A stretch of DNA of 12,505 nt from Candidatus Igneacidithiobacillus taiwanensis (GTDB taxonomy: Bacteria > Pseudomonadota > Gammaproteobacteria > Acidithiobacillales > Acidithiobacillaceae), in contig DDOU01000145.1 in NCBI GenBank assembly GCA_002341825.1, positions 23,072-35,576 of the forward strand. The letters run 5' to 3'. The position numbers and the translations under genes were made by a program. Numbering within the stretch: position 1 is the stretch's first letter; each line of letters opens with the position of its first letter. Shown in pieces: positions 5,329 through 12,505 of the stretch. Under the pieces are notes generated by a model, which saw only the letters and a program-made list of their open reading frames with translations, did not search any database and was not told the origin of the DNA.

Positions 5329-5363
5329 AAAAAAACGCACGATCTTGACCCCCCTTTAAGATC
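5329..5363 (-). terminator. Weak intrinsic terminator after the GIY-YIG gene
   Basis: Read on the minus strand, GATCTT (5363-5358) and AAGATC (5346-5341) pair around an 11-nt loop, and a run of seven T follows at 5335-5329 after GTGCG. It lies about 60 bp past the stop of the nuclease gene and before the element operon. The short stem and the 5-nt gap to the T-run make it a weak candidate. Confidence 0.35.
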
Positions 5364-5425
5364 CGATTTCGACGCTTTCCAGTGGCACCGTTCTTTCGGC
5401 CGGTGACATCTGTGCATAAGGGTGA

Positions 5426-6610
5426 CTACCGAGATGGCTGTAAGCTCGCCGTCCGCCGGTCGTAGACGTAGTGGATGATGCTGCCATCTTTGATGCGCTC
5501 GACCGCTTCGTCGATAACGAACAAAGGCAACAGAAACCACTCCTCCGGTTTTACCGGGTTACCAAAGCGGTCGTGAATGGTGATGTTCAACCGTGCCGGC
5601 GCGAACAGGCGGTGGAGCAGATGTTCCAGCCGCGTGCGGCGGATACCTGCCAGTTTATAGGTTGCCACTACCTCGACTTGGGCCAGCAGGTAGGTTGCCT
5701 CGAACTCGGCATTGGCGATACGGCTTTCGACCTTGCCTCCCGTCACCCCAATCTTGTGAATGAGCTCGCGGTGCTGCGCGACGTAGGGGTGATCGGATAG
5801 GGAGCGCAGGACGTAGATAGTGCCACTTTCTACATCGTCAGCATCGAAATCACCACCAAGGGTGAGTCGCCCCGTTTCGGGCGAGGTCAGGCGCCTAGCC
5901 GCCGGGTCATTGTAGAAGGCCCGCTGCAGGGAGCGCAGCAGCAGATTGCTTTCCGTTCCATTGGAATAGATAACGCGCAAGCGCCGATCCACCTCGCCGG
6001 CAGTGGTTTTTAAAGGCTCCCCAATCTCGGCGACGTAGAGTGTCAGCCCATCCAAAACAAAAAAATCTCCGGCTTCAATGGCGCGGCGTCCCGCCTCGAT
6101 GGGCTGGGACTGCCGCATACCGGTCTGGATATCGGTTTGCACCCGCTCAAACAAGGGCCGAAAGGTCTCGAAATCTTTGCACGGCTTCCGGTCGGCGACC
6201 TCCTCGGCGGCACGTTTCTCAGCGCTGGTACGGACATGGCGCAGCACTGTGATGTCACCCGCATCAGTGGCTCCGGCCAATTCAGCGGCCAGGTCTTCGA
6301 GATCAGTAATATCCGCTGCTTGCGCGGTGGAGTGCTCAGCGGCTAGCAAGTCCTGATGATCCAGCGGCTCCAGCAGAGTCCGGCACTCCGGAAGCGCCCG
6401 CAAGCGATCCAAGCGCACGGCGTAGAGACGCTCAAAGATATCCCGATCTTCCCCATGCTGTGGTACCCGTCCGTGGGTTGCCACAAAGCGTTGGATGTCC
6501 TCAAAGCCCGCGATAATGCGCTCTTCTCTAGCCGTGCGTCCGTCTTTTTTCTCGGGTGGCGCGAAGTCGGCTAGTTCTGCCGCAAGGTCGTCGAGTTCGG
6601 TATTACTCAT
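5426..6610 (-). CDS. GIY-YIG-type (T5orf172/MUG113-like) nuclease of the defence cassette
   Basis: The product has 394 residues. ATG 6610 is preferred over an upstream frame to 6730, because GAGGG lies just before it and it overlaps the helicase stop by only 8 bp. The C-terminal half carries a GIY-YIG fold of the T5orf172/MUG113 type: TIYVLRS (264-270) as the GIY element, HKIGVT (285-290) as the YIG element, Arg in VESRIANA (294-301), and the metal-binding Glu in RLEHLLHRLF (E329). Residues 42-73 hold a GRVP...ER segment resembling the end of the helicase. The middle (140-260) is unrecognised. It is the last gene of the three-gene operon and is the most likely DNA-cutting subunit, since neither partner shows a clear nuclease motif. 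Cleavage activity is inferred. Confidence 0.8.
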   Translation of the reverse strand: MSNTELDDLAAELADFAPPEKKDGRTAREERIIAGFEDIQRFVATHGRVPQHGEDRDIFERLYAVRLDRLRALPECRTLLEPLDHQDLLAAEHSTAQAADITDLEDLAAELAGATDAGDITVLRHVRTSAEKRAAEEVADRKPCKDFETFRPLFERVQTDIQTGMRQSQPIEAGRRAIEAGDFFVLDGLTLYVAEIGEPLKTTAGEVDRRLRVIYSNGTESNLLLRSLQRAFYNDPAARRLTSPETGRLTLGGDFDADDVESGTIYVLRSLSDHPYVAQHRELIHKIGVTGGKVESRIANAEFEATYLLAQVEVVATYKLAGIRRTRLEHLLHRLFAPARLNITIHDRFGNPVKPEEWFLLPLFVIDEAVERIKDGSIIHYVYDRRTASLQPSR

Positions 6611-8657
6611 AGCGTCCCTCTGTCTTGAAGCGCATGAAGGCAACCGCGCCTTCGGCCATACGTCGCTCCCAAGGATCCTGAGCAGTGAGCGACGGAACGC
6701 GTCCCCGGTCCTTCTTGAACTGTACGGCACGAACGGCCAACTCCTTCGCCTCCTCTGGTGTGAGACTCGTGCGCTTTGCCGTGATGGCCGCCGCGACCTG
6801 CTTCAGACTTCCCTCGCTCATAGCCTTGGCGAGAATGGCGTAGGCTTCTCCAAAGGGATTGATGCGGTCAATGAGGTCTATATCCAGTTCCCGCACATCC
6901 ATGGCAAAGCGGCGCACCCCGTGGATCAGGGCCGTATTGAGGGCGCCGTCCTGCGTGCCTTCGGTGATAACTCGTTTGGCTTGCTGGGTGATGTTCAGTG
7001 CGGCAACGGCGTGTTGGCGCACCACCTCCTGGTCTTCGGTATCGAGGTCCGGATACTTGTCTTTGATGATCTTTCCGAGGCGCAGTTGGGTCAGTTCTTC
7101 CGGTACCAGGTCATCATCGAAGAGCCCCCGCTCGATGCTGGGTTTGTCCTGCACGAAGGCCGCAATCACTTCGTTCAGATCCTCCCGACAGATGCGGGCG
7201 GCCTCCGGACTCTTCGGCTCGGCCAGGCCCTTGATCTCGATTTGGAATGCCCCTGACTGTTCGTTGATCCCGACATTGCAACGATCCGGGTTGTAACCGT
7301 CTTCGCCGTAGTCATAACCCGGAGTTGGGCCGTTGTCGGGATTTTTGGTCTTGAACTCAAAGCGCGGGGCGAGGACCTGCTCCATCAAGAGGCTCGCGGC
7401 GATGGCCTTCAGGGTATCGTTGACGGCCTCGGTAACCGCGGCTTCTGCGGCATCCGGTTCAGCGATGAGGTTGGTGAAACGGGCGCGGGTCTTGCCTGGC
7501 GCATCGCGGGTGGCCCGACCAATGATCTGGACAATCTCGGTGAGACTCGCCCGATAGCCCACCGTCAGCGCGTGTTCGCACCAGATCCAGTCGAAGCCTT
7601 CTTTGGCCATGCCCAGGGCAATGATGATATCGACGTGGTCGCGGTTATTCTTCTGTGTGGGGTCTTTGAGGGCGGCGGATACCCGGTCGCGTTTGCTGGC
7701 ATCGTCATCGACCAGATCGGCGATCCGTAACACCCGGCCGTCCGGGCGCTTGACTAGCTGGAAGCCCGTCACGGGGTCGATGCCTTGCCATTCCCCCAGC
7801 GCCTCGATGATGTGCTCCACCTCGCGCATCTTGTCTTTCGTGCTCTCGCGGGAATTGACGTTGGGAATATGCAGGATGGTTTTCTCGGCGGGATCGAGGA
7901 CCTGGAGGATCTCCTCGACGTAGGCACCGCTGTAGAAGAAATAGCCAATATCCAGCTGCTTCAGGTACTCGTAGCCGTTCAGTTGCTCGTAGTAGGTATA
8001 GGTGACGGACTCGAACTTGGCTTCGTCCGACGGTGCCAGCACCGCTTCCGCATCGCCTCGGAAGTAGGAGCCGGTCATGGCAACGATATGCGTCTTGCCG
8101 CGAGCGATGAATTGGCCCAGATGCGTGCCCAGCTTGTTGTCGGGATTGGAGGAAACATGGTGAAACTCGTCAATCGCAATAAGTCGATCGTCGAAGGCCT
8201 CGACACCGTAGGCATCGACGGCAAAGCGGAAGGTCGCGTGGGTGCAGACCAGCACCCGGTCCGTGCTCTCTAGGAATGCGCCGACCGCCTTGACCTTGCC
8301 GCCGTTGTCGGTGCCTGGGGCATTGCAGAGGTTCCATTTGGGTTCCACCCGCCAGTCGGCCCAGAAACCGTACTGCGACAGTGGCTCATCGTTGAAGCTC
8401 GCGCCGATGGCTTTTTCTGGCACCACAATGATGGCCTGCTGCAAGCCCTGGTTCTGCAACTTATCGAGGGCGATGAACATGAGCGCCCGACTCTTGCCCG
8501 AGGCTGGTGGCGACTTGATCAGTAGGTATTGCTCACCGCGCTTCTCATAAGCGCGCTCCTGCATGGGGCGCATCCCCAAGGCATTAGCCTTAGTGGAGGC
8601 GCCGTTGCGGGCGTAGGTGACGGAGACAGACGGTACGGACCGGATCTTGGCATTCAT
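6603..8657 (-). CDS. SF2 DEAD/DEAH-type helicase of the defence cassette
   Basis: The product has 684 residues. A Q-like motif MRPMQERAY (29-37) precedes Walker A SPPASGKS (49-56). These are followed by the Walker B variant DEFH (163-166), motif III MTGS (194-197), motif V GMAKEGFD (349-356) and motif VI QIIGRATRD (377-385). Together they give a complete SF2 motor like those of restriction-enzyme translocases. The C-terminal 280 residues are mostly helical and end in GRVPSLTAQDPWERRMAEG (652-670), similar to a segment of the neighbouring nuclease. ATG 8657 overlaps the methyltransferase stop as ATGA, and the gene ends inside the nuclease start. Its likely role is ATP-driven translocation or unwinding on foreign DNA, coupling recognition by the methyltransferase subunit to cutting by the nuclease. 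Confidence 0.87.
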   Translation of the reverse strand: MNAKIRSVPSVSVTYARNGASTKANALGMRPMQERAYEKRGEQYLLIKSPPASGKSRALMFIALDKLQNQGLQQAIIVVPEKAIGASFNDEPLSQYGFWADWRVEPKWNLCNAPGTDNGGKVKAVGAFLESTDRVLVCTHATFRFAVDAYGVEAFDDRLIAIDEFHHVSSNPDNKLGTHLGQFIARGKTHIVAMTGSYFRGDAEAVLAPSDEAKFESVTYTYYEQLNGYEYLKQLDIGYFFYSGAYVEEILQVLDPAEKTILHIPNVNSRESTKDKMREVEHIIEALGEWQGIDPVTGFQLVKRPDGRVLRIADLVDDDASKRDRVSAALKDPTQKNNRDHVDIIIALGMAKEGFDWIWCEHALTVGYRASLTEIVQIIGRATRDAPGKTRARFTNLIAEPDAAEAAVTEAVNDTLKAIAASLLMEQVLAPRFEFKTKNPDNGPTPGYDYGEDGYNPDRCNVGINEQSGAFQIEIKGLAEPKSPEAARICREDLNEVIAAFVQDKPSIERGLFDDDLVPEELTQLRLGKIIKDKYPDLDTEDQEVVRQHAVAALNITQQAKRVITEGTQDGALNTALIHGVRRFAMDVRELDIDLIDRINPFGEAYAILAKAMSEGSLKQVAAAITAKRTSLTPEEAKELAVRAVQFKKDRGRVPSLTAQDPWERRMAEGAVAFMRFKTEGRYE

Positions 8658-11443
8658 GCTTTGGTTCTCGCCTTGCGCTGCTTGCTCTTCGTCGGTGCGG
8701 CCGAAGCGGTCATTTTGGTGTAAAGATCGAAGAGCTTCTCGAGTCGCTCGGTGTCGTTCTTAAAGCGCCGGCCGATGTAGATGCGCTCCAGCACCTCGTC
8801 GTTGCGTTCGTGCGCGGCCCGGAGGTCGGCAGGCATGGTCTCGGGGTCGTAGAGCTCCGCAATGGTCGCGGGGAAGTGGTGCTCCCTGGCGAGGAGAATG
8901 TCTTCGGCACAGCGGGTCAGATCGACCTTGTTTTTTTCCGTCAGTGGCGGCACCGGGAAGGTGTTCCAGCCGAGGGTGTTGGAATAGCGGAAATCGGTTT
9001 TCAGCTTACCACAGACGGTGGCAATCCAGACTAGGTGCAGGCGTGAGGCGATGAGCGCCATATTCCAGAGGGGAGCGTCATAGAGGGCGAAGGCCAGGTT
9101 GCTGACTATCGAATGATTGTTAATCAGGCCAACTGGAAGATACTCACGCCCCTCTGAAGACACCCCTGGAAGAATTAGCGTATGCCTTTTGCCATGACGC
9201 ATCTCGCGAAATTGATGCGCCCGCGATGCCATATCCTTCGTGCCTGTATCTTTACTTCTGAGACGCATTTCCCGCACACCAGCAATGCGAGCGGAAATGG
9301 AGGCTATTTGCAAAGCGTGGGGCAATCGTTCATCGGGGATCCAGAGGCACTTACGAACAATTCCGCGAATATACTCGGCGGAGCCGTAGATGCGCCGAAG
9401 AAAGGTCTCCTCATCCTGCTTGCTTAGTTCTAGCGAGGCCGCTTCATCCGCAGACAACAAAAGATTTCCTCCATCGACAGGCATATTACCAAAAGACATA
9501 TCAGGCAGACCTGAAACGCTTTTTCGCTGTCCATCGACCACTACGTTCTCGCCAACGGTCAGATACGGCGTGATGTTTGTCGCCTCTCGTACAGTGGTTT
9601 CATTATCCCGGTCTAAGTCGTAAAGCTGACGCTTCTTACCGAGGTTCGTGGAAAGGCCGACAATGACGACCGTCACGCCGGCGTTGTGCGCAGCGAGGTT
9701 CGCCCATTTGAAGCTAGTGTATGCGAAGCGGATGAAAGACCCAAGCTTGAATATTGCTGGCCAGAGAATCGGCACGATGCGTCCCTGGCAGATAGAGTTT
9801 GTGCTGACGAAAGCCGATTCTGCCTGTGTCTTTTGCGCATAGGCGGCGGCTTTCATGAACCAGCCCCCGACATAGTCGATTTGCTTGGAAGATACGCCAT
9901 GAGGATCAAAGACAGACGCCAAATCTCCTTTTTGCTCCTTTGATTGGGTTTGGCTTCCCTTATAGGGCGGGTTACCGCAAATGTACGTCTCGCCCCCCTC
10001 GTTCTCAAAGTCGATTTCAGCCTGATCAATCTGCGCCTCAAATAGATCATCCGCCTGCACTGTCACTGCGGTACCGGTCGGTGGACAAATAGTCAACCAG
10101 TCAAGCCGCAGCGCATTGCCGCGGATGATCCAGTTTTCTTTGCTCAGGGGCAGGAATTCGGCTAAGGCCAGTTTCTGGCCGCGGTACAGCACATCGCATT
10201 GATACTCGGCGATGACTAGCGCCAGACGAGCGATCTCTGCAGGAAAGTCGCGCAACTCGATACCTCGGAAATTGGTGAGGGGAATATCCGAGCGGCGATT
10301 TGGTTCTTTACGCCGTTGATTGATCTCGGCCTCGATGGCGCGCATTTCCTTGTAGGCAATCACCAAAAAGTTTCCCGAACCACAGGCGGGATCGAATACC
10401 CGGATGCGCGAGAGGCGTTTGCGCAGGCTCAGCAACAGGCGCGGATTGTCTCCTGCGTCGGCCAGTTTCGTCCGCAGATCGTCGAGAAACAAGGGGTTCA
10501 ATACCTTAAGAATGTTGGGAACACTGGTGTAGTGCATCCCAAGCTCGCCCCGCTCCTCGTCCTCTGCGATGGCCTGGATCATAGAGCCGAAGATATCGGG
10601 ATTGATCTTGGTCCAGTCCAAGCCACCAACATGCAGCAAGTAGGATCGGGCGATCTTGCTGAACTGTGGCACGTCCATACTGCCGGAGAACAGGCCACCA
10701 TTGACATAGGGGAACTCGGGGCTGGCAGCCCAACGGGGGATGTTCGCCGCAGCTCTGTCATCGACCGGGGTATTCATGGACCGGAACAGGGCACCGATGA
10801 CCTCGTGCGTGTTGGAGGCGTCGCGAGCGCTCATCTGCTCGACGGTCTGGGTGAAACGGCCCCTGCCCCCGAAGATACCGGTATCTTCGGCAAAGAAGCA
10901 GAAGATCAATCGCGCCATGAAGTGGTTCATGTCGTGCCGGCGCTCTGCCGTCGCCCATTCGGGATTATCTTTCAGCAACTCGACATACAGGCGGTTCAGA
11001 CGGCTCGTGGCGCGAATGTCGAAGGCGTTTTCGCTAATCTGGCGCACGGTGCTAATACCGGCCAGCGGCAGGAAAAAGCCGAAATGGTCCGGAAAATTCG
11101 AGAAAGCGCAGGCGATGGTCTCGCCGCTCAATAGATCTTCCGCCTCAAAATCCACGCCATCCGTAGCCAGGATGAACTTCGCCTTGGCTCTCGTTGTGGC
11201 CGGACTTGCCTTGAGGTCGGCGAGCGCTTGCGTCACCTGCCCGGCTTCGCAGGTGAGGATATGGATATTGTTGGTCTGGAGCACACCGCCAAGATCAGAC
11301 TTGTTGGTTGCACCGCTGCGCAAGCGCTGAATCGTCGTTGCCTTATTGCCAAAGGCTTCCAGGAAAGCATAGGGGAACTCTGCCGGGTCGAAAGGCTGCT
11401 CGGCAAGGTCAGTGACGGCTTGTTCAATTTCTACGGCGTTCAC
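8654..11443 (-). CDS. MmeI-like class I N6-adenine DNA methyltransferase of the defence cassette
   Basis: The product has 929 residues. The start is GTG 11443; no ATG lies between it and an in-frame stop at 11503-11501, and no clear Shine-Dalgarno is visible. The domain order resembles MmeI-type enzymes. An N-terminal part (1-130) is followed by a helical spacer with ARLIFCFFAEDTGIF (177-191), motif X MHYTS (303-307), SAM-binding motif I DPACGSGNFL (351-360), motif II region FRGIEL (392-397) and catalytic motif IV NPPY (491-494). A long target-recognition region (about 600-860) and a basic tail follow. The N-terminus shows no D...ExK nuclease signature of the kind found in single-chain MmeI enzymes, so cutting is probably done by the separate GIY-YIG protein. 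The likely reaction is adenine methylation of a specific site, protecting host DNA. Confidence 0.88.
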   Translation of the reverse strand: MNAVEIEQAVTDLAEQPFDPAEFPYAFLEAFGNKATTIQRLRSGATNKSDLGGVLQTNNIHILTCEAGQVTQALADLKASPATTRAKAKFILATDGVDFEAEDLLSGETIACAFSNFPDHFGFFLPLAGISTVRQISENAFDIRATSRLNRLYVELLKDNPEWATAERRHDMNHFMARLIFCFFAEDTGIFGGRGRFTQTVEQMSARDASNTHEVIGALFRSMNTPVDDRAAANIPRWAASPEFPYVNGGLFSGSMDVPQFSKIARSYLLHVGGLDWTKINPDIFGSMIQAIAEDEERGELGMHYTSVPNILKVLNPLFLDDLRTKLADAGDNPRLLLSLRKRLSRIRVFDPACGSGNFLVIAYKEMRAIEAEINQRRKEPNRRSDIPLTNFRGIELRDFPAEIARLALVIAEYQCDVLYRGQKLALAEFLPLSKENWIIRGNALRLDWLTICPPTGTAVTVQADDLFEAQIDQAEIDFENEGGETYICGNPPYKGSQTQSKEQKGDLASVFDPHGVSSKQIDYVGGWFMKAAAYAQKTQAESAFVSTNSICQGRIVPILWPAIFKLGSFIRFAYTSFKWANLAAHNAGVTVVIVGLSTNLGKKRQLYDLDRDNETTVREATNITPYLTVGENVVVDGQRKSVSGLPDMSFGNMPVDGGNLLLSADEAASLELSKQDEETFLRRIYGSAEYIRGIVRKCLWIPDERLPHALQIASISARIAGVREMRLRSKDTGTKDMASRAHQFREMRHGKRHTLILPGVSSEGREYLPVGLINNHSIVSNLAFALYDAPLWNMALIASRLHLVWIATVCGKLKTDFRYSNTLGWNTFPVPPLTEKNKVDLTRCAEDILLAREHHFPATIAELYDPETMPADLRAAHERNDEVLERIYIGRRFKNDTERLEKLFDLYTKMTASAAPTKSKQRKARTKA

Positions 11444-11527
11444 GAAGTGCCAAGGCTGTAGTTTGCCGGCGATTCTGTCGATGAATAATGGTTCAATCGG
11501 CTACCCAAGCTTTTTGCGAGCATCGAA

Positions 11528-11827
11528 TCATTGGTCTGCCGACTGAAGATCCAGCCTCTGGACCTGATCCAGATTCACCCGTTGCCGTGCCTGCCACAAG
11601 TCAAAATGATCCTGCATGATCATCCAGCTTTCCGCAGAGCGTCCCAGCGCCTTAGATAACCGTAGGGCCATCTCCGAGCTCACGCCGTTGCTACCATTGA
11701 GGACACGGGCCAAGGTAGAGGCCGATACCCCAAGCTTGGTCGCCAGCTGCCGTCCGGTGATCCCATTCGGTTCGAGGTAGACCTCACGGATAAATTCGCC
11801 GGGATGTGGGGGATTGTGCATTTCCAT
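11528..11827 (-). CDS. higA: HigA-type antitoxin (XRE-family HTH)
   Basis: The product has 99 residues and begins MEMHNPPHPGEFIREVYLEP, the signature opening of the HigA/VapI antitoxin family. The helix-turn-helix is at about 25-50 (GRQLATKLGVSASTLARVLNG), followed by SSEMALRLSKALGRSAESWM, which is also typical. HigA binds and neutralises HigB and represses the shared promoter. The start ATG (11827-11825) shares one base with the toxin stop (TAATG), so the two are translationally coupled in the toxin-first order characteristic of higBA. A second ATG two codons on is an alternative start. The length is normal and no damage is seen. It lies 84 bp upstream of the methyltransferase gene on the same strand. 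Confidence 0.92.
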   Translation of the reverse strand: MEMHNPPHPGEFIREVYLEPNGITGRQLATKLGVSASTLARVLNGSNGVSSEMALRLSKALGRSAESWMIMQDHFDLWQARQRVNLDQVQRLDLQSADQ

Positions 11828-12105
11828 TAGTGGTAGTCCTCATAATCCAAGACATAGGCATGACCGTCCTGAAAATCGAAGGTCAACCGCCAATTCGCGT
11901 TGACCCGAATCGACCAGCGCCCCTTCTCCGTACCTTGGAGAGGATGCTGGCGAAATCCGGGGATGTCCATGTCGTCGATTGCCTGTGCGGTATCCAAAGC
12001 TGCAAGTAGCATGCGGAGCCGTTTGGCGTGCTGCGCTTGGATGCCGGCGAGAGAGCCAGACGCATAAAATGCCTCCAGCCCCTTGTGGCGGAACGATCGA
12101 ATCAT
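11827..12105 (-). CDS. higB: HigB-type mRNA interferase toxin (RelE/ParE superfamily)
   Basis: The product has 92 residues, the usual size for HigB. It starts MIRSFRHKGLEAFY and ends in RWSIRVNANWRLTFDFQ and YVLDYEDYH, with the conserved Arg, Asn and terminal Tyr-His of the family present. HigB toxins cut mRNA on the ribosome when free of HigA. ATG 12105 is chosen because it matches the family N-terminus; an open frame continues to 12240 but its extension is not HigB-like. No good ribosome-binding site precedes this ATG, and a candidate -10 box ends only eight bases upstream, so translation may be leaderless. It forms a toxin-first pair with the downstream antitoxin. Confidence 0.92.
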   Translation of the reverse strand: MIRSFRHKGLEAFYASGSLAGIQAQHAKRLRMLLAALDTAQAIDDMDIPGFRQHPLQGTEKGRWSIRVNANWRLTFDFQDGHAYVLDYEDYH

Positions 12106-12112
12106 GCGAGCG

Positions 12113-12141
12113 AGTGTACAGTGATGCACGATCCGCAACAA
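12113..12141 (-). promoter_or_regulatory. Candidate promoter of higBA
   Basis: On the minus strand TTGTTG (12141-12136) and TACACT (12118-12113) are separated by 17 bp and point at the toxin gene. The -10 box lies so close to ATG 12105 that the transcript would be nearly leaderless. This is a sequence-pattern call only. Confidence 0.3.
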
Positions 12142-12266
12142 GGCAAGACGCTTCCTCGAGAGGAAAATGCGCCGAGTCAAGCCCAGTACGGATGGCAACG
12201 GTACGACTCGGAGTGCGATCCATCTACGCAACGAGCGCACGAGTGAGTCAGCAAAGCGAAATGTCC

Positions 12267-12301
12267 ACTATCATGCACGCGACTATCAACTAATACTATC
12301 A
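12267..12301. repeat. Three ACTATCA heptamers in an AT-rich spacer
   Basis: ACTATCA occurs at 12267-12273, 12282-12288 and 12295-12301, all in the same orientation and spaced 15 and 13 bp. The 234-bp stretch between the right-hand partial gene and higB (12106-12339) holds these repeats, the candidate higBA promoter and no convincing gene. They may be regulatory binding sites. Confidence 0.35.
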
Positions 12302-12339
12302 ATTGGTTATAGAGATTCCTCCATTCATACCATCAGGTT

Positions 12340-12505
12340 TTAGGTGGCTGACGAGACAATCCGCGCTATGGGGGACGGTACCAACGGAGACGCTCGTGAC
12401 CTTGCTGTATCTGCCTCTAGCCACTGACCAAGACGGCGCACATCTTCCTTGGACTCCTCGGGGAGGTCCCGACTTCGGTCCTCTGTGCGCCAGCGTATGG
12501 TGGAA
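12340..12505 (-). CDS. C-terminal fragment of an unrecognised gene (5' end beyond window)
   Basis: The frame is open from the right edge to TAA (12342-12340) and gives 54 residues. These include a charged helical stretch DLPEESKEDVRRLGQWLEAD and a tail LVPSPIARIVSSAT. The charge pattern looks more protein-like than the two other minus frames, one of which is also open but low-quality. The product cannot be named from this piece. It would be the gene upstream of higBA on the same strand. Confidence 0.4.
   Translation of the reverse strand, partial: STIRWRTEDRSRDLPEESKEDVRRLGQWLEADTARSRASPLVPSPIARIVSSAT

Noticed and set aside
6495..7256. 253-codon plus-strand open frame opposite the helicase and nuclease genes
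   Set aside because: It is a shadow of two well-supported coding genes, with no motif or ribosome-binding site of its own.
10316..11134. 272-codon plus-strand open frame opposite the methyltransferase
   Set aside because: It is antisense to a gene with clear methyltransferase motifs, has no recognisable domain, and fits an open frame created by GC-rich codon use.
12106..12240. N-terminal extension of the higB frame up to 12240
   Set aside because: The extra 45 residues do not resemble the HigB family, whose start matches MIRSFRHKG at 12105, and the extension would cover the candidate promoter.
1..12505. Integrase or transposase gene, or a second tRNA-Asn 3' end as attR
   Set aside because: I looked for tyrosine or serine recombinase motifs and for a repeat of the tRNA 3' sequence and saw none. 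Reading by eye could miss a short or diverged copy.

Overview
The window looks like the junction between a core chromosome and a mobile or accessory island in a moderately GC-rich proteobacterium. The first gene is a DsbD-type disulfide reductase and the next is a tRNA-Asn with a good sigma-70 promoter. Style and gene content suggest a gamma-, beta- or Acidithiobacillia-type host, but the sequence alone does not fix the genus.

Layout from left to right. (1) 1-962, minus strand: the N-terminal 320 residues of dsbD, cut by the window edge. (2) 1102-1262, plus strand: promoter, tRNA-Asn(GUU) with encoded CCA, and a strong intrinsic terminator. Directly after it come two tandem GGGCTAACC copies, in the place where an integration-site boundary would be expected. 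(3) 1334-1621, plus strand: a small gene for an apparently exported protein, interrupted by an in-frame TAG. (4) 1733-5180, minus strand: one tightly packed operon typical of phage-like integrative elements. It encodes an AlpA/excisionase-like HTH protein, a stand-alone CHC2 zinc-finger (primase-type) protein, a DUF3987/YfjI-type ATPase, a TubC_N-like Cys-rich protein and four very small genes, one of them broken by TAG. Most junctions are ATGA stop/start overlaps. (5) 5181-5425: a non-coding regulatory stretch with an inverted repeat over the operon's ribosome-binding site. (6) 5426-11443, minus strand: three overlapping genes for an MmeI-like adenine methyltransferase, an SF2 helicase and a GIY-YIG-type nuclease, best read as a multi-gene restriction-modification or phage-defence cassette. 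(7) 11528-12105, minus strand: a HigB/HigA toxin-antitoxin pair upstream of, and in line with, the defence genes. (8) 12106-12339: AT-rich spacer with three ACTATCA heptamers. (9) 12340-12505: the C-terminal end of an unrecognised gene running off the right edge.

The element genes probably carry out replication and control of the island. The methyltransferase, helicase and nuclease, with the toxin-antitoxin pair, form its cargo. No integrase and no second copy of the tRNA 3' end were seen, so the island must continue to the right or be decayed. The most unusual signal is a cluster of eleven roughly 9-bp TTGCGGAC-type units in two opposing orientations, embedded in the 3' end of the DUF3987 gene. 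They are read in more than one codon phase, so the DNA rather than the peptide appears to be what is kept: a possible iteron or origin inside a coding region.
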